A DNA stretch of 26,780 nucleotides from JBBIQS01 sp037442205 (GTDB lineage Bacteria; Myxococcota; Myxococcia; Myxococcales; UBA5297): contig JBBIQS010000102.1 in the NCBI GenBank assembly GCA_037442205.1, positions 1 through 26,780 of the forward strand, read 5' to 3'. The notes below the pieces were generated by a model. It was not told the DNA's origin, did no database searches, and was given only the letters and a program-made list of their open reading frames with translations. The position numbers and the translations under genes were made by a program. Shown here piece by piece: positions 14,891-23,308 of this stretch (its first letter is position 1; the number at the start of each line of letters is the position of its first letter).

Positions 14891-15058
14891 CGCGGCGCAG
14901 CATCGCATGGAGCGCGGCGATTCGTTTCATTCGGTCGGGCGCGTGCAGCCCCGGAGCGCGAAGCCCCGACGAAGGATCGAGGGGCGAGGAAGCGATGGCT
15001 CTGCCGGCCATTCGCTTGGAAGGGCCTCCGACGGCGAGGCACTTCCCATTCCAGTCAG

Positions 15059-17548
15059 CTAGGGCGCTTCCGCAGACTCGTAGATGAACCTGCCGTAGAC
15101 GCGGCTGACCGGGGCTCCCGCAATCGAGACGTCCCCGAAGCTGTTGCCGCCCTCGGCGTAGGCGGCCAGCCACTGGCCCTTGCCGGCGCTGACGAGGGCG
15201 TGGCCGACGGTGGTGATGCCGGTGGCCACGACGCGGACGTCATCGCGGCCCTGGGACGTGCCCTGCGCGGGATCGAAGCGGCGCAGCACGATTTCGTAGG
15301 GATCGGTTTGGAAGGTCCGGCGAGCGTAGAGGATCGCCAGCCCGCGGTCGTCGGAATCCACCTGGACGTCGCCCACATTGCCGCGCTCAGTGACGATGGT
15401 CTGGGGCGTCCCGATCATCCCCGCGTCGTCGAGCGGCGCCCAGCGCAGGGAATAGTCGGAATCCCAGCTCGACTCGATCCAGTGGAGGACTGGCCGGCCC
15501 GCCGAGAGTGCAAAGCCAAGCCCGGAAAGGAGCAACGGCGGCGCGGAAATTGGCACCGCGACCATCCCCATGACGGTCGTGGTCGGAGCCGAGGGATCGA
15601 GGATCGCCGTGGTGAGAAGGCGGCCCTCCTGCAAGCCAACGACGATTTTGTCGCCAACTGCGACGAGGTGGAGATTGTTGTAGCCCCAATGACCATTGGG
15701 GATCGAGTGGGCCACGGGTTGGGCCGTGCCGTCGTCGGCGATCCTGAAGACAAAAACATCGCTCCTGCTATGAGGCACGATCGCGGCGAAGTACAGGCCG
15801 GAGGCGGTCCGCGCGAACTTGAATTTCGCCGCGCCATTAGAAGCTGAACCTTCCATCGGAAAGACCTTGGCCGCCGACGGTTGGCCGGACTCGGGAATCT
15901 CGCGCAGGTACAGCGCTGAGATGTCGCCGGGGGCCCAGTGCCGAGACGCGTAGAAGAATCCGCGCTCGGTGGCCGTCACCGCGCTGGCCTGGAAATCGAT
16001 GGGAAAAGGGCCGTCGTCGAGCGAGAAGGATTCGGAGTCCACGACCTTTCCGGTGGCCTTACTCACACGCACGCCGCGCACCTTGTTGTTGTCCCGGCTG
16101 TCCTGCCAGACGATCAGGCACTGGTTCAGGCCGCAACTTTCCTTGGGGTTGCTCTGCGCGTTGGCGCCCCCGGGCAGGTACTGATCGATGCGGGGCGCAG
16201 AAAACGCCTGGCCGGAGAAGATCGGCGCTGCGGCGGCGCCAGAGCCCCACGTCGATGATACCGAGCGGATGATCGCCAGGTTCTTAGTCCCGTCCCAGGA
16301 GAACGCCTCGAGCGCGGGGTCGCGGTCCTTGGGCCCGAGGGCAGAGGCCTCTCCGCTGAAGGTGAATGTCGGGGTCAGGGTTACTGGGTCCAGGAGAACG
16401 GCCAATGGGATATCGGCCTGATCGCTGCGCGAGACGACGCCGCGAACAGCGACAAGCACCTTTCCGTTCTCGACCCCCACGGCGACGCCGGAATAGAGAG
16501 TGAGGGGGATGCTGGCCACGGGCACGATCGGCGAGGACTGCACGGTGTCGGAGCCAGTGACCTGGAACGAGGCCGCGAGGAGGGCTGGCGACGAGGTCGC
16601 GTCATCGGTACCAGCCCAGACAGCCACCGCCCGATCGCCAACCGCCACCAGGCGAACCGATTTGGTGCCGCCCCGCGCGCCCGAGGCATGCAGCGCCACC
16701 ACGCCGTCGACCTTGCAGTCCGCCGGCGGCGGATCGCCGAGGCCCCGGGCGGGAAGCACCTTGACGACAAGCGCTCGGCCGCCGGCTTCATTGACGACGG
16801 CCGCCACGAAGTCGCGGTCGCCGACCCGCAGGTAGCTCGACTCGTCGACAATCCCGAACATTGGGACTTGGAGCCCGGCGAAGCACCGCGAGAAAGAGTC
16901 GTAGTCGTGGCCGAGGGCCACGGTGCGCACCGTGAGCGCGGCGCCGTCTGGGCTCGGACCTGCCAGGCCGAACACGTCCGCTGTCGGGGCGTTCGGGTCC
17001 TTGCCCAACGCCTGGAGCACGAAGGGCACAGGCAGCCGGTTCGTGATCCATTTCGGCGTGCTCGGACGGCCGTCGGAGGCGATGCTGGCCTGCCAGAGCG
17101 CTGGGTAGACGGGGTCGGGGATGAGCTGCGAGGTTAGCTCGTTGATTTCGAACCCCGTCCAGAAGACCAGAAACCCGCCGCCATCCTTGGGCAGGACGCG
17201 AATCGATGCGTCGTTCGAGTGCACCATCGCAGACGGCGCGACGACGATCGGCTCCTGGTCGAGGCGCTGACCGTCTGGATCGAGCCGCGCCGCGGAGACC
17301 CCGCGCGCGCCGAGCCAGGCCACCAGGTGCACCGTGCCATCGAAGGCCACGTCCAGCTGCCGCACCCCGGTGTCGGGGCCGAGGACCGGCTCGTCCACCG
17401 GGAACGGGTCGCCCATGGAGCTCGGGAAGACCGTCTTCGTTTCGCCGGTCGAGGCGTCGGGGGGCGAGAAGCCGACGAGGTGCGGCGAGCTGCAGGCCGT
17501 CGCCGCGGCCATGGCGAAGAGAAGAGAGGTGCGGGAGAGGTTGATCAC
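15059..17548 (-). CDS. Large lipoprotein, beta-propeller-like, paralogue B, 829 aa
   Basis: The start is GTG at 17548, with GGAG six bases upstream. The signal peptide INLSRTSLLFAMAAATAC ends in a lipobox (Cys near residue 20), so the protein is exported and lipid-anchored. The mature chain consists of repeated beta segments with the motif V-W-Q-D-S-R-D...VRGVRVS..G.VVD (residues near 500), a pattern seen in propeller-like blades of large myxobacterial surface proteins. The C-terminus is highly conserved with its neighbour (GQWLAAYAEGGNSFGDVS...YGRFIYE). The first 120 and last 110 residues are nearly identical to paralogue A while the middle has diverged. It is preceded by its own copy of the TGAAAGGTTT-N13-GACT promoter motif. 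No enzymatic motif is visible; a ligand-binding or surface role is inferred. Confidence 0.8.
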   Translation of the reverse strand: MINLSRTSLLFAMAAATACSSPHLVGFSPPDASTGETKTVFPSSMGDPFPVDEPVLGPDTGVRQLDVAFDGTVHLVAWLGARGVSAARLDPDGQRLDQEPIVVAPSAMVHSNDASIRVLPKDGGGFLVFWTGFEINELTSQLIPDPVYPALWQASIASDGRPSTPKWITNRLPVPFVLQALGKDPNAPTADVFGLAGPSPDGAALTVRTVALGHDYDSFSRCFAGLQVPMFGIVDESSYLRVGDRDFVAAVVNEAGGRALVVKVLPARGLGDPPPADCKVDGVVALHASGARGGTKSVRLVAVGDRAVAVWAGTDDATSSPALLAASFQVTGSDTVQSSPIVPVASIPLTLYSGVAVGVENGKVLVAVRGVVSRSDQADIPLAVLLDPVTLTPTFTFSGEASALGPKDRDPALEAFSWDGTKNLAIIRSVSSTWGSGAAAAPIFSGQAFSAPRIDQYLPGGANAQSNPKESCGLNQCLIVWQDSRDNNKVRGVRVSKATGKVVDSESFSLDDGPFPIDFQASAVTATERGFFYASRHWAPGDISALYLREIPESGQPSAAKVFPMEGSASNGAAKFKFARTASGLYFAAIVPHSRSDVFVFRIADDGTAQPVAHSIPNGHWGYNNLHLVAVGDKIVVGLQEGRLLTTAILDPSAPTTTVMGMVAVPISAPPLLLSGLGFALSAGRPVLHWIESSWDSDYSLRWAPLDDAGMIGTPQTIVTERGNVGDVQVDSDDRGLAILYARRTFQTDPYEIVLRRFDPAQGTSQGRDDVRVVATGITTVGHALVSAGKGQWLAAYAEGGNSFGDVSIAGAPVSRVYGRFIYESAEAP

Positions 17549-17576
17549 GGAGGGCTCCGGGTGAGAGATGCGCCCT

Positions 17577-17603
17577 AGTCGCGGCAGGGGCCGAAACCTT
17601 TCA
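17577..17603 (-). promoter_or_regulatory. Candidate ECF sigma promoter for lipoprotein B
   Basis: On the minus strand TGAAAGGTTT (17603-17594), 13 bases, then GACT (17580-17577). The start codon lies 28 bases further, leaving about 20 bases of leader with GGAG. Identical spacing and boxes occur at 20110-20136 and 21673-21699. Confidence 0.65.
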
Positions 17604-17609
17604 GGCGCC

Positions 17610-20081
17610 TTAGGGCCTTTCGGTGCCCTCATAAATGAACCTGCCGAAGACCCGGCTGACCTGGGCTCCCGCGACCGAGACGTTTCCGAAGCTGTTGCCG
17701 CCCTCGGCGTAGGCGGCCAGCCACTGGCCCTCGCCCGCGCTGGCGAGGGCGTGGCCGACTGTCGTGATGCCGGTGGCCACGACCCGGACGTCGCCGCGGC
17801 CCTGCGTCACGGGCTGAGCGGGATCGAAGCGGCGCAGCACGATCTCGTAGGGGTCCGAGGGGAAAGTCCGACGCGCGTAGAGGATGGCGAGCCCGCGGTC
17901 GTCGAAATCGAGCTGCAAATCGCCCATCTCTCCGCGCTCGGTGGCGATCGTCTGCGCGGCCCCCATCTTTCCGGCGTCATCCAGCGGCGCCCAGCGCAGC
18001 GAGAACCCGGGAGAGGTCATGGAGGGCTCGGTCCAATAGAAGATCGGCCTGCCCGCGGGTGCAGCCACTCGGAAGGCAGGCACGGGCTCGGCCATGTTGG
18101 CCACCAGCGTGTCCTGCATGCCGACGACCGTCGTGGCTGCGGCGGGGTCGACGAAGGCCGTGGTGACGTAGTCGCCCGCCTGCAGCGCCAGCAGGATCTT
18201 GCCCCCAACCGCCACCGCATCGACCTGCTCGTATTGCCATCGGCCGTTGGGAATCGCATGGGCGATCGGCCTCGCACCTCCGTCGGGCGCCACCTCGAAG
18301 AGGAAGAGCTGGTTCGGCCAAGAGCGCAGCAGGACGACGACGTACAGCGCTCCCTGGGCTCGAACGAAGCGGACGCCGACCGAGGGGTTGCAGGTCGAGC
18401 CCTCCATCGGAAAGCCCCGAGGTCCCGAGGGCTCGCCGGTCTCGGGCACCACGCGCAGCGAGAGCACGGAAGAGCCGGAAGAGCTGTCGCTGCCGCAGGC
18501 CTGCGTCGCGTAGATGAAGCCGCCGTCGATGGCCGCAGCCGCGCCGGTGTCGAGGATGATCTCGCCGAGCGCGAGGGAGCTGGAGTCGACGACCTTCCCG
18601 GTGCGGTTGCTGACGCGAACGCCGCGGACACGGCTGTGCTCCCGGCTGTCTTGCCATGTCACCAGGCACTGCTCCCGGCCGCAGCCGACGCGCGGGAGGC
18701 GCTGGCTGTTCTGGCCGCCCGGAAGGAAGCGGTCGATGCCGGGCTCTGCGAACGGCTGACCGGGAAGGATGACGGCCGGGGCCGCGCCGCGCCCCAGAAT
18801 CGAGCCCGCCCTCATGATCGCCAGATCCCTGGCGCCGTCCCATGAAAACGCCCCAAGTGCCGCCCTGGCCAACTTGGAGAGCGTCGACACCTCGCCGTCG
18901 ACTGTGGAGACCGAGGCGAGCGTCACCGGGTCCACGCGGAGGGCCAAGGGGATGTCGGCCTGATCGCTCGGCCCAGCCACGCCGCGGACGGCGACGATCG
19001 CCACGTCGCCCTCGCTGCCAGCGGCGATGTCGTTCGCGGCCCACGCCGTGTCGGAGTGAGCCAGGGTCACCACCGGCGAAGCAGCCACCGTCTGCGGCCC
19101 AGTCACCTGGAAGGAGGCCCCGTAGAGCGTAGTCCCCGAGCCGTCCCAGTCGCGCCACACGGCCAGCGCCCGACCCGCGACCGCGATCAGCTTCACGTTC
19201 TGGCCGTACTTCACGAACGAGGCGTCGCCGACGAAGGGGACGCGCAGCGCCTCGATGCCCTCGACCTTGCAGTCCTGGGGCAGCGGGGACACGTAATGCG
19301 GCAGCGCCTTGACCACCAACGCCATGCCCGACGGGTCTTCTGCGAACGCCGCCACGAAGTCGCGATCGCCCACCCGTGCGTAGCTCGGCTCGCCGACGAG
19401 CCCCGGCATCGGAACCTGCAGCCCGGTGTAGCAGGTCGTGCCGCGGTCGTTGTCCGCGTACAGCCCCAGGTTTCGAATCATGAGGGCATCGCCGCTCGCG
19501 TTGGCGCCGATCACGCGAATGCCGTCCATCCACGAGAAGGTCTTGTCAGCTGGCTGGAGCGCGAAGCGCGCTGGGACGTTGCGCGCGACTGCCTGCAGAA
19601 TGCCGGGAGCCCCGTTCGTGCCGATTTCCGCCGCGTACAGCGCCGGCCCGAAGGAGAACAGGCCGGCGGCGAGGCCGCTCCCCGTCCAGAAGACCCGGAA
19701 CCCGCCGCCGTCCCTGGCCAGGACGCGAATCAAGGAACCGCCCTCGTTCACCATCGCCTTCGGCGCCACGAGCAGCGGCTCCTTGTCCAGGAGGTTGCCG
19801 TCCGGGTCGAAGCGCGCCGCGGAGACTCCGCGCGGGCCGAGCCAGCTCACCAGGTGCACCGTGCCGTCGAAGGCTACGTCCAGCTGCGAGACCCCGTTGT
19901 CGGGGCCGATGACCGGCTCGTCCACCGGGAACGGGTCGCCCATCGAAGTCGGGAAGACCGTCTTCGTTTCGCCGGTCGAGGCGTCGGGGGGCGAGAAGCC
20001 GACGAGGTGCGGCGAGCTGCAGGCCGTCGCCGCGGCGGCGGCCAAGGCGAAGAGAAGAGAGGCGCGGGAGAGGTTGATCAC
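17610..20081 (-). CDS. Large lipoprotein, beta-propeller-like, paralogue A, 823 aa
   Basis: Start GTG at 20081 with GGAG upstream, matching paralogue B. The signal peptide (INLSRASLLFALAAAAATAC) ends in a lipobox; the following SSPHLVGFSPPDASTGETKTVFP is shared almost word for word with B. The middle contains TWQDSREHSRVRGVRVS and several D-P-x-T-L-x-S segments consistent with propeller blades. The C-terminus ends VSRVFGRFIYEGTERP. The two genes are in tandem with a 61-bp gap, and each has the same promoter motif at the same distance, so promoter and gene were duplicated together. It lies 58 bp downstream of the candidate anti-sigma gene. Function is unknown; it is presumably an output of the ECF system. 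Confidence 0.8.
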   Translation of the reverse strand: MINLSRASLLFALAAAAATACSSPHLVGFSPPDASTGETKTVFPTSMGDPFPVDEPVIGPDNGVSQLDVAFDGTVHLVSWLGPRGVSAARFDPDGNLLDKEPLLVAPKAMVNEGGSLIRVLARDGGGFRVFWTGSGLAAGLFSFGPALYAAEIGTNGAPGILQAVARNVPARFALQPADKTFSWMDGIRVIGANASGDALMIRNLGLYADNDRGTTCYTGLQVPMPGLVGEPSYARVGDRDFVAAFAEDPSGMALVVKALPHYVSPLPQDCKVEGIEALRVPFVGDASFVKYGQNVKLIAVAGRALAVWRDWDGSGTTLYGASFQVTGPQTVAASPVVTLAHSDTAWAANDIAAGSEGDVAIVAVRGVAGPSDQADIPLALRVDPVTLASVSTVDGEVSTLSKLARAALGAFSWDGARDLAIMRAGSILGRGAAPAVILPGQPFAEPGIDRFLPGGQNSQRLPRVGCGREQCLVTWQDSREHSRVRGVRVSNRTGKVVDSSSLALGEIILDTGAAAAIDGGFIYATQACGSDSSSGSSVLSLRVVPETGEPSGPRGFPMEGSTCNPSVGVRFVRAQGALYVVVLLRSWPNQLFLFEVAPDGGARPIAHAIPNGRWQYEQVDAVAVGGKILLALQAGDYVTTAFVDPAAATTVVGMQDTLVANMAEPVPAFRVAAPAGRPIFYWTEPSMTSPGFSLRWAPLDDAGKMGAAQTIATERGEMGDLQLDFDDRGLAILYARRTFPSDPYEIVLRRFDPAQPVTQGRGDVRVVATGITTVGHALASAGEGQWLAAYAEGGNSFGNVSVAGAQVSRVFGRFIYEGTERP

Positions 20082-20109
20082 GGAGGGCTCCAGGAAAGAG
20101 ACGCGCCCT

Positions 20110-20136
20110 AGTCCAAGCAGAGGCTGAAACCTTTCA
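20110..20136 (-). promoter_or_regulatory. Candidate ECF sigma promoter for lipoprotein A
   Basis: On the minus strand TGAAAGGTTT (20136-20127), 13 bases, then GACT (20113-20110), 28 bases before the GTG start. It begins three bases after the stop codon of the upstream gene. The 13-base spacer differs at several positions from the other copies while the two boxes are unchanged. Confidence 0.65.
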
Positions 20137-20139
20137 GCG

Positions 20140-21108
20140 CTACAGTCCGAGCCGCCCGCGGACCGCATTGGCGAATCGGCCGTCGGGGAACTTCTCCAGG
20201 TAATCCAGCAGGTCGCGCTGGCTGCCGTGCGCGTCGCCCAGCTGAGCGCCGCAGACGGCGCGGCCGTAGAGCGCCCGCTCCTCGAGCCCGTCGCCGCGAG
20301 AGGCCGCCAGCGTCTTGGCGAAGAGCGGCACCGCCTGCGGGCAGCGGCCCACCTCGGAGAGCAGCTCAGCCTCGACCAGCAACAGCTCCTCGCCGCGAGG
20401 TAGTCCCTCGAGACCGGCGTTCTCCAGGATCGCCAGCGCCTCGCGCCGTTGCCCGGAGGCGAGCAGCGCCTCGATTCGCGTGATCTGCGCCTCGCGCGCC
20501 AGCGCTCCCTGGGGAAACTGACGCGCGTGCTCGTCGAGGGTGGCGAGCGAGGCGGCGACGTCGTGCTCCTGGCGCAGTTGCTGGACGGCGCGGGCGATCA
20601 GCCGCGCCTCGGCGGCGAGCCGATCCTCCTCGTCCACCGTCGCCGGCGGAGCCTCGGGCGCGGGAGCAGCCGCGACTGCGGGCGCCAGAGCGGGCGCCGG
20701 CTTGCGCGCGGGGATCGGAGGGGCGACAGGCTGCCCGGGAGAAGGCGATGGCGCCGCAACGGCTGGCGCGGGGAGCGGCGGAGCCGCTGGCGGCGCGAGC
20801 GCCACCGGCGCAGGCGCAGGGGCTGGTTCGAGGGCGGCGCGCGTTCCCGAGAACTTCCACAGAGAGGCGGCGAGCCCCGCCCCGAGAATGACGAGCGCCA
20901 GGCCAAGCGGCCACCTCTTGAGAAGCCCACCCCGCGGCGGCAGGGCACCGCCGGGCGCGAGCTTGGACCAGACCCTCTCCAACTGCTCCGGGGACAGCGG
21001 CTCGCTGGAGCCGGCCTGGCGCATCAGGCTCCCGGCGCGCTGCTCGAGCGCATTGTCCGGGGTGGAGGCGTCAGCCCAGCGCTGATCGATCGGATCGGTG
21101 GCGCGCAT
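20140..21108 (-). CDS. Membrane protein with TPR-like periplasmic region, candidate anti-sigma factor, 322 aa
   Basis: A cytoplasmic N-terminal 65 residues (containing LSPEQLERVWSKL) is followed by one transmembrane helix at about 66-84 (WPLGLALVILGAGLAASLW). A Pro/Ala-rich linker runs to about 157, then an alpha-helical, TPR-like region of about 160 residues with L-R-Q-E-x-D-V-A-x-S-L-A-T-L and F-P-x-G-x-x-A motifs. This layout fits a single-pass anti-sigma factor whose outer part senses or scaffolds envelope signals. No ZAS-type H-x3-C-x2-C zinc motif is present, so anti-sigma function is inferred from position. Its ATG shares one base with the sigma-factor stop (TGATG), so translation is coupled. 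A run of many GCG/CCG codons makes the linker region highly repetitive. Confidence 0.75.
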   Translation of the reverse strand: MRATDPIDQRWADASTPDNALEQRAGSLMRQAGSSEPLSPEQLERVWSKLAPGGALPPRGGLLKRWPLGLALVILGAGLAASLWKFSGTRAALEPAPAPAPVALAPPAAPPLPAPAVAAPSPSPGQPVAPPIPARKPAPALAPAVAAAPAPEAPPATVDEEDRLAAEARLIARAVQQLRQEHDVAASLATLDEHARQFPQGALAREAQITRIEALLASGQRREALAILENAGLEGLPRGEELLLVEAELLSEVGRCPQAVPLFAKTLAASRGDGLEERALYGRAVCGAQLGDAHGSQRDLLDYLEKFPDGRFANAVRGRLGL

Positions 21109-21662
21109 CAGGAAACTCCCTGTTCAAGCTGCTGCAGCCGCTCGAGAAAATCGGCGCGGGCCCGGTGCAGCCAGACATGGACCACGCTCGGCTTGACGCC
21201 GTGCAGTGCGGCGATCTCCGCGGCCGAGCGCCCTTCCATCTCGAAGAGGATGAGCGCACCGCGGTACTTGTCGCTCATCTGATCGAGCACGCGGTAGACC
21301 CGGCGGCGCGCCTCCTCGCGCTCCAGCGCCTCCGGAGCCGGGCGCTCGCCCGTCGCGAGATGTCCCGCGGTCTCCTCGGCCGAGCCCGACAGCCAGCGCC
21401 GCAGCAACTGCACCCGCCGGTGCCGGCGAACCAGGTTCGCGGTGATCCCGAACAGCCAGGTGTCCAGGCTCGAGTCGCCGCGGAAGCCGCCGAGCTTGCG
21501 GTGCACCACCGCGAAGACCTCCTGGGTGAGGTCCTCGACGTCGGCTCCCGGGCCGGCCAGGGCGCGCACCCAGCGCGAGACCGTCGCCCCGCGGGTGCGG
21601 AACAGCTCCTCGGTCCCGAGCGGTGGCGCCTGCTCCTGCTGGAAGGCCACATCCAAGATCAT
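21108..21662 (-). CDS. ECF-type RNA polymerase sigma factor, 184 aa
   Basis: Directs RNA polymerase to a dedicated promoter set. Region 2 is at about residues 20-90, with DVEDLTQEVFAVVHRKL (41-57) and LDTWLFGITANLVRRHRR (67-83). Region 4 is at about 121-175, with RVYRVLDQMSDKYRGALILFEMEG and AEIAALHGVKPSVVHVWLHRARADF as the helix-turn-helix. The size is typical. The ATG at 21662 overlaps the stop of the upstream gene (ATGA). A sequence matching the two lipoprotein promoters lies only 10 bases before this ATG, inside the upstream coding region. If used, the mRNA would be leaderless or nearly so, or a later start would apply. The genes downstream are the candidate anti-sigma factor and two lipoproteins. 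Confidence 0.9.
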   Translation of the reverse strand: MILDVAFQQEQAPPLGTEELFRTRGATVSRWVRALAGPGADVEDLTQEVFAVVHRKLGGFRGDSSLDTWLFGITANLVRRHRRVQLLRRWLSGSAEETAGHLATGERPAPEALEREEARRRVYRVLDQMSDKYRGALILFEMEGRSAAEIAALHGVKPSVVHVWLHRARADFLERLQQLEQGVS

Positions 21663-22609
21663 GGCGAGGGTGAGTCGCCGCTCCCCGGAAAACCTTTCAC
21701 CAGCAGGTCCAGGCTCAAGCCGGCGCGCAGATCGATCGCCACCGGCGGAAGGCCCCATTGCTCATTGATTCCGCCCACTTGGACCGATTCGCCCCGGGGG
21801 TGGAGAGTCCCGGCGAGCTCCAGCCAGGCGCTGAGGGATTGGGCGCCCGGCGCTCTCCACGAGGCCCGAACCGCGGCGCTGACCCCCGGGTCGAAGTCGC
21901 GCGCCGAGGCGTTCTCCTGGTAGCCGACGCCCCGGACGAACAGCATCGCGGCCAGCAGTTGCATCCCCAGGTCCAGCGGGACCGCGCCGTCGAGCAGGCG
22001 GTATCCGAAGCCGACGGCGAGGGCCGGCCGCGACCAGCGGACCTGGCCGGGGCCGAGCGGAGTTTGGAACGGCGCGGCCGCGTGCACGGCGATCAGTGCC
22101 CGCGCCGGGCTCTCGGCGAATCCGCCGGCCAGGCCCAGCGAGCCGCCGGCGCGCACCGAGCCGCCCGAAGTGGCAATGGCGCCGCCGGCATCGATCCGGA
22201 GCGCGAGCTCGGATCCCGTCGGCGGGCTGTCCGGCGGTGCCGTGCCCTCGCCGGTCGCAAAGGAGCCCACCGGGCGCCGCGGCGGCGCGGCGGGCAGCTC
22301 GCGCGTGTGCGACGGCAGGTTCGCTTCCCATGCCATGAGGACGGCCGCCGCGCCCTGGGCGAGCCCGGCACAGGTAGCCGCGCGCAGCGTCCGATGCCCG
22401 ATGAGCGCGCCGCGCTCGTCGCGCAGCTCGACCACCACGGCCCTTTCGAGCTGCGTGAGGCTCGCCTGGTGCCCGACGGTGCGGGCATCAATCCCCTCGA
22501 GCAGCTTGGCGACTCGCTCGGCGACTTCGTCCGGAGCGGGGCAGGTCGATTCCCCTGAGACGGAGAGCGCGGGGAGCGCCAAGAGCAGGCTTGCCAGGGG
22601 ACTGATCAA
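21659..22609 (-). CDS. Exported protein upstream of the ECF sigma factor, probably outer-membrane, 316 aa
   Basis: A signal peptide (ISPLASLLLALPALSVSG) is followed by TCPAPDEVAERVAKLLEG and RAVVVELRDERGALIGHRTLRAATCAGLAQGAAAVLMAWE. I recall this periplasmic N-terminal module (two Cys, a G-x-R-x-L turn) from exported proteins near ECF sigma genes in myxobacteria. The last 170 residues are alternating Gly-rich strands (FGYRLLDGAVPLDLGMQLLAAMLFVRG...) that could form an outer-membrane barrel. The start is uncertain. TTG at 22609 opens the signal peptide and has AGGAG about ten bases upstream; the open frame runs further upstream but is not protein-like there. The stop overlaps the sigma-factor ATG, so this is the first gene of the ECF operon. 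Confidence 0.65.
   Translation of the reverse strand: MISPLASLLLALPALSVSGESTCPAPDEVAERVAKLLEGIDARTVGHQASLTQLERAVVVELRDERGALIGHRTLRAATCAGLAQGAAAVLMAWEANLPSHTRELPAAPPRRPVGSFATGEGTAPPDSPPTGSELALRIDAGGAIATSGGSVRAGGSLGLAGGFAESPARALIAVHAAAPFQTPLGPGQVRWSRPALAVGFGYRLLDGAVPLDLGMQLLAAMLFVRGVGYQENASARDFDPGVSAAVRASWRAPGAQSLSAWLELAGTLHPRGESVQVGGINEQWGLPPVAIDLRAGLSLDLLVKGFPGSGDSPSP
21673..21699 (-). promoter_or_regulatory. Candidate autoregulatory ECF promoter inside coding DNA
   Basis: On the minus strand TGAAAGGTTT (21699-21690), 13 bases, then GACT (21676-21673). It overlaps the last codons of the upstream gene (V-K-G-F-P-G-S-G-D-S). It is not part of the lipoprotein duplication, so the match is independent. 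Confidence 0.6.
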
Positions 22610-22783
22610 GGACGGCGGGCTCCTGGCATCGGAAAGGCATCGCTCAGTGCGCCTGGGCGGGCGGCGGGAGGATACACCACCGGAGAGCAGGCGAGCCCCG
22701 TGCGGCCAGCTCGAGGGGTTCCGTTTTCCGGCCGACCGGGAGAGGGCCTGGCTGGCGGCCAGCCGGACCAGCAAATCGCCTCT

Positions 22784-22811
22784 TTGGCTGCGGACCCGGA
22801 TCTTGTAGGGT
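22784..22811 (+). promoter_or_regulatory. Candidate sigma-70 promoter of the DUF1292 protein gene
   Basis: TTGGCT, 16 bases, TAGGGT, ending 46 bases before the ATG at 22858. The boxes are imperfect, but spacing and position fit a housekeeping promoter. Confidence 0.4.
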
Positions 22812-22857
22812 GCCGCGCCTGCACCACCCACTCAGCGCATCCTTAGAGGACTCATCC

Positions 22858-23283
22858 ATGGCCAAGAAGAAGAACGCCCCCAAGAACCTGGTGAAGATCG
22901 TCGACGAGAAGGGGGTCGACCACGAGTTCGAGCTCCTGGAGATCTTCGGCGTCGGCAAGCAGCCCTTCGCCATCCTGCAGCCGGTGCGCGGCCCCAAGGG
23001 CGAGGTGACCGTGGTCAAGGTGGTCACCGACAAGAAGGGCGTCCCCACCGCCTTCAAGGCTCCGACCGAGAAGGAGTTCCAGAAGGCGATCGAGGCCCTC
23101 GACGCCGAGTGCTCCTGCGGCGACGGCTGCGAGTCCGAGGGCTGCTGCGAGTCGGGCGGCTGCGGCTGCGACTGCTCCTGCGAGGAGGAGAAGCCCGCCA
23201 AGAAGACCGCGACCAAGAAGAAGGCGGTCGCCAAGAAGGCCGCCCCGAAGAAGGCCGCCAAGCGCGCCGCCGCCCGCGCGTAA
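22858..23283 (+). CDS. DUF1292 protein with Cys cluster and histone-H1-like tail, 141 aa
   Basis: Three parts are visible. Residues 8-80 match the DUF1292 pattern (V-D-E-K-G-V-D-H-E-F-E-L-L-E-I-F, then FAILQPV and EVTVVKVV). Residues 85-108 hold nine Cys in 24 positions, spaced as C-x-C, C-C and C-x-C pairs, which would suit metal binding or a redox centre. Residues 111-141 are Lys/Ala repeats (PAKKTATKKKAVAKKAAPKK), like bacterial histone H1-type DNA-binding tails. DUF1292 proteins are usually about 80-110 residues with an acidic tail and no known activity; this combination is unusual. The ATG at 22858 has AGAGGA seven bases upstream; an ATG 16 codons earlier is less likely. A strong hairpin follows the stop. 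Confidence 0.85.
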   Translation: MAKKKNAPKNLVKIVDEKGVDHEFELLEIFGVGKQPFAILQPVRGPKGEVTVVKVVTDKKGVPTAFKAPTEKEFQKAIEALDAECSCGDGCESEGCCESGGCGCDCSCEEEKPAKKTATKKKAVAKKAAPKKAAKRAAARA

Positions 23284-23308
23284 GAGCAGATAACTCCCTG
23301 GAAATTCG

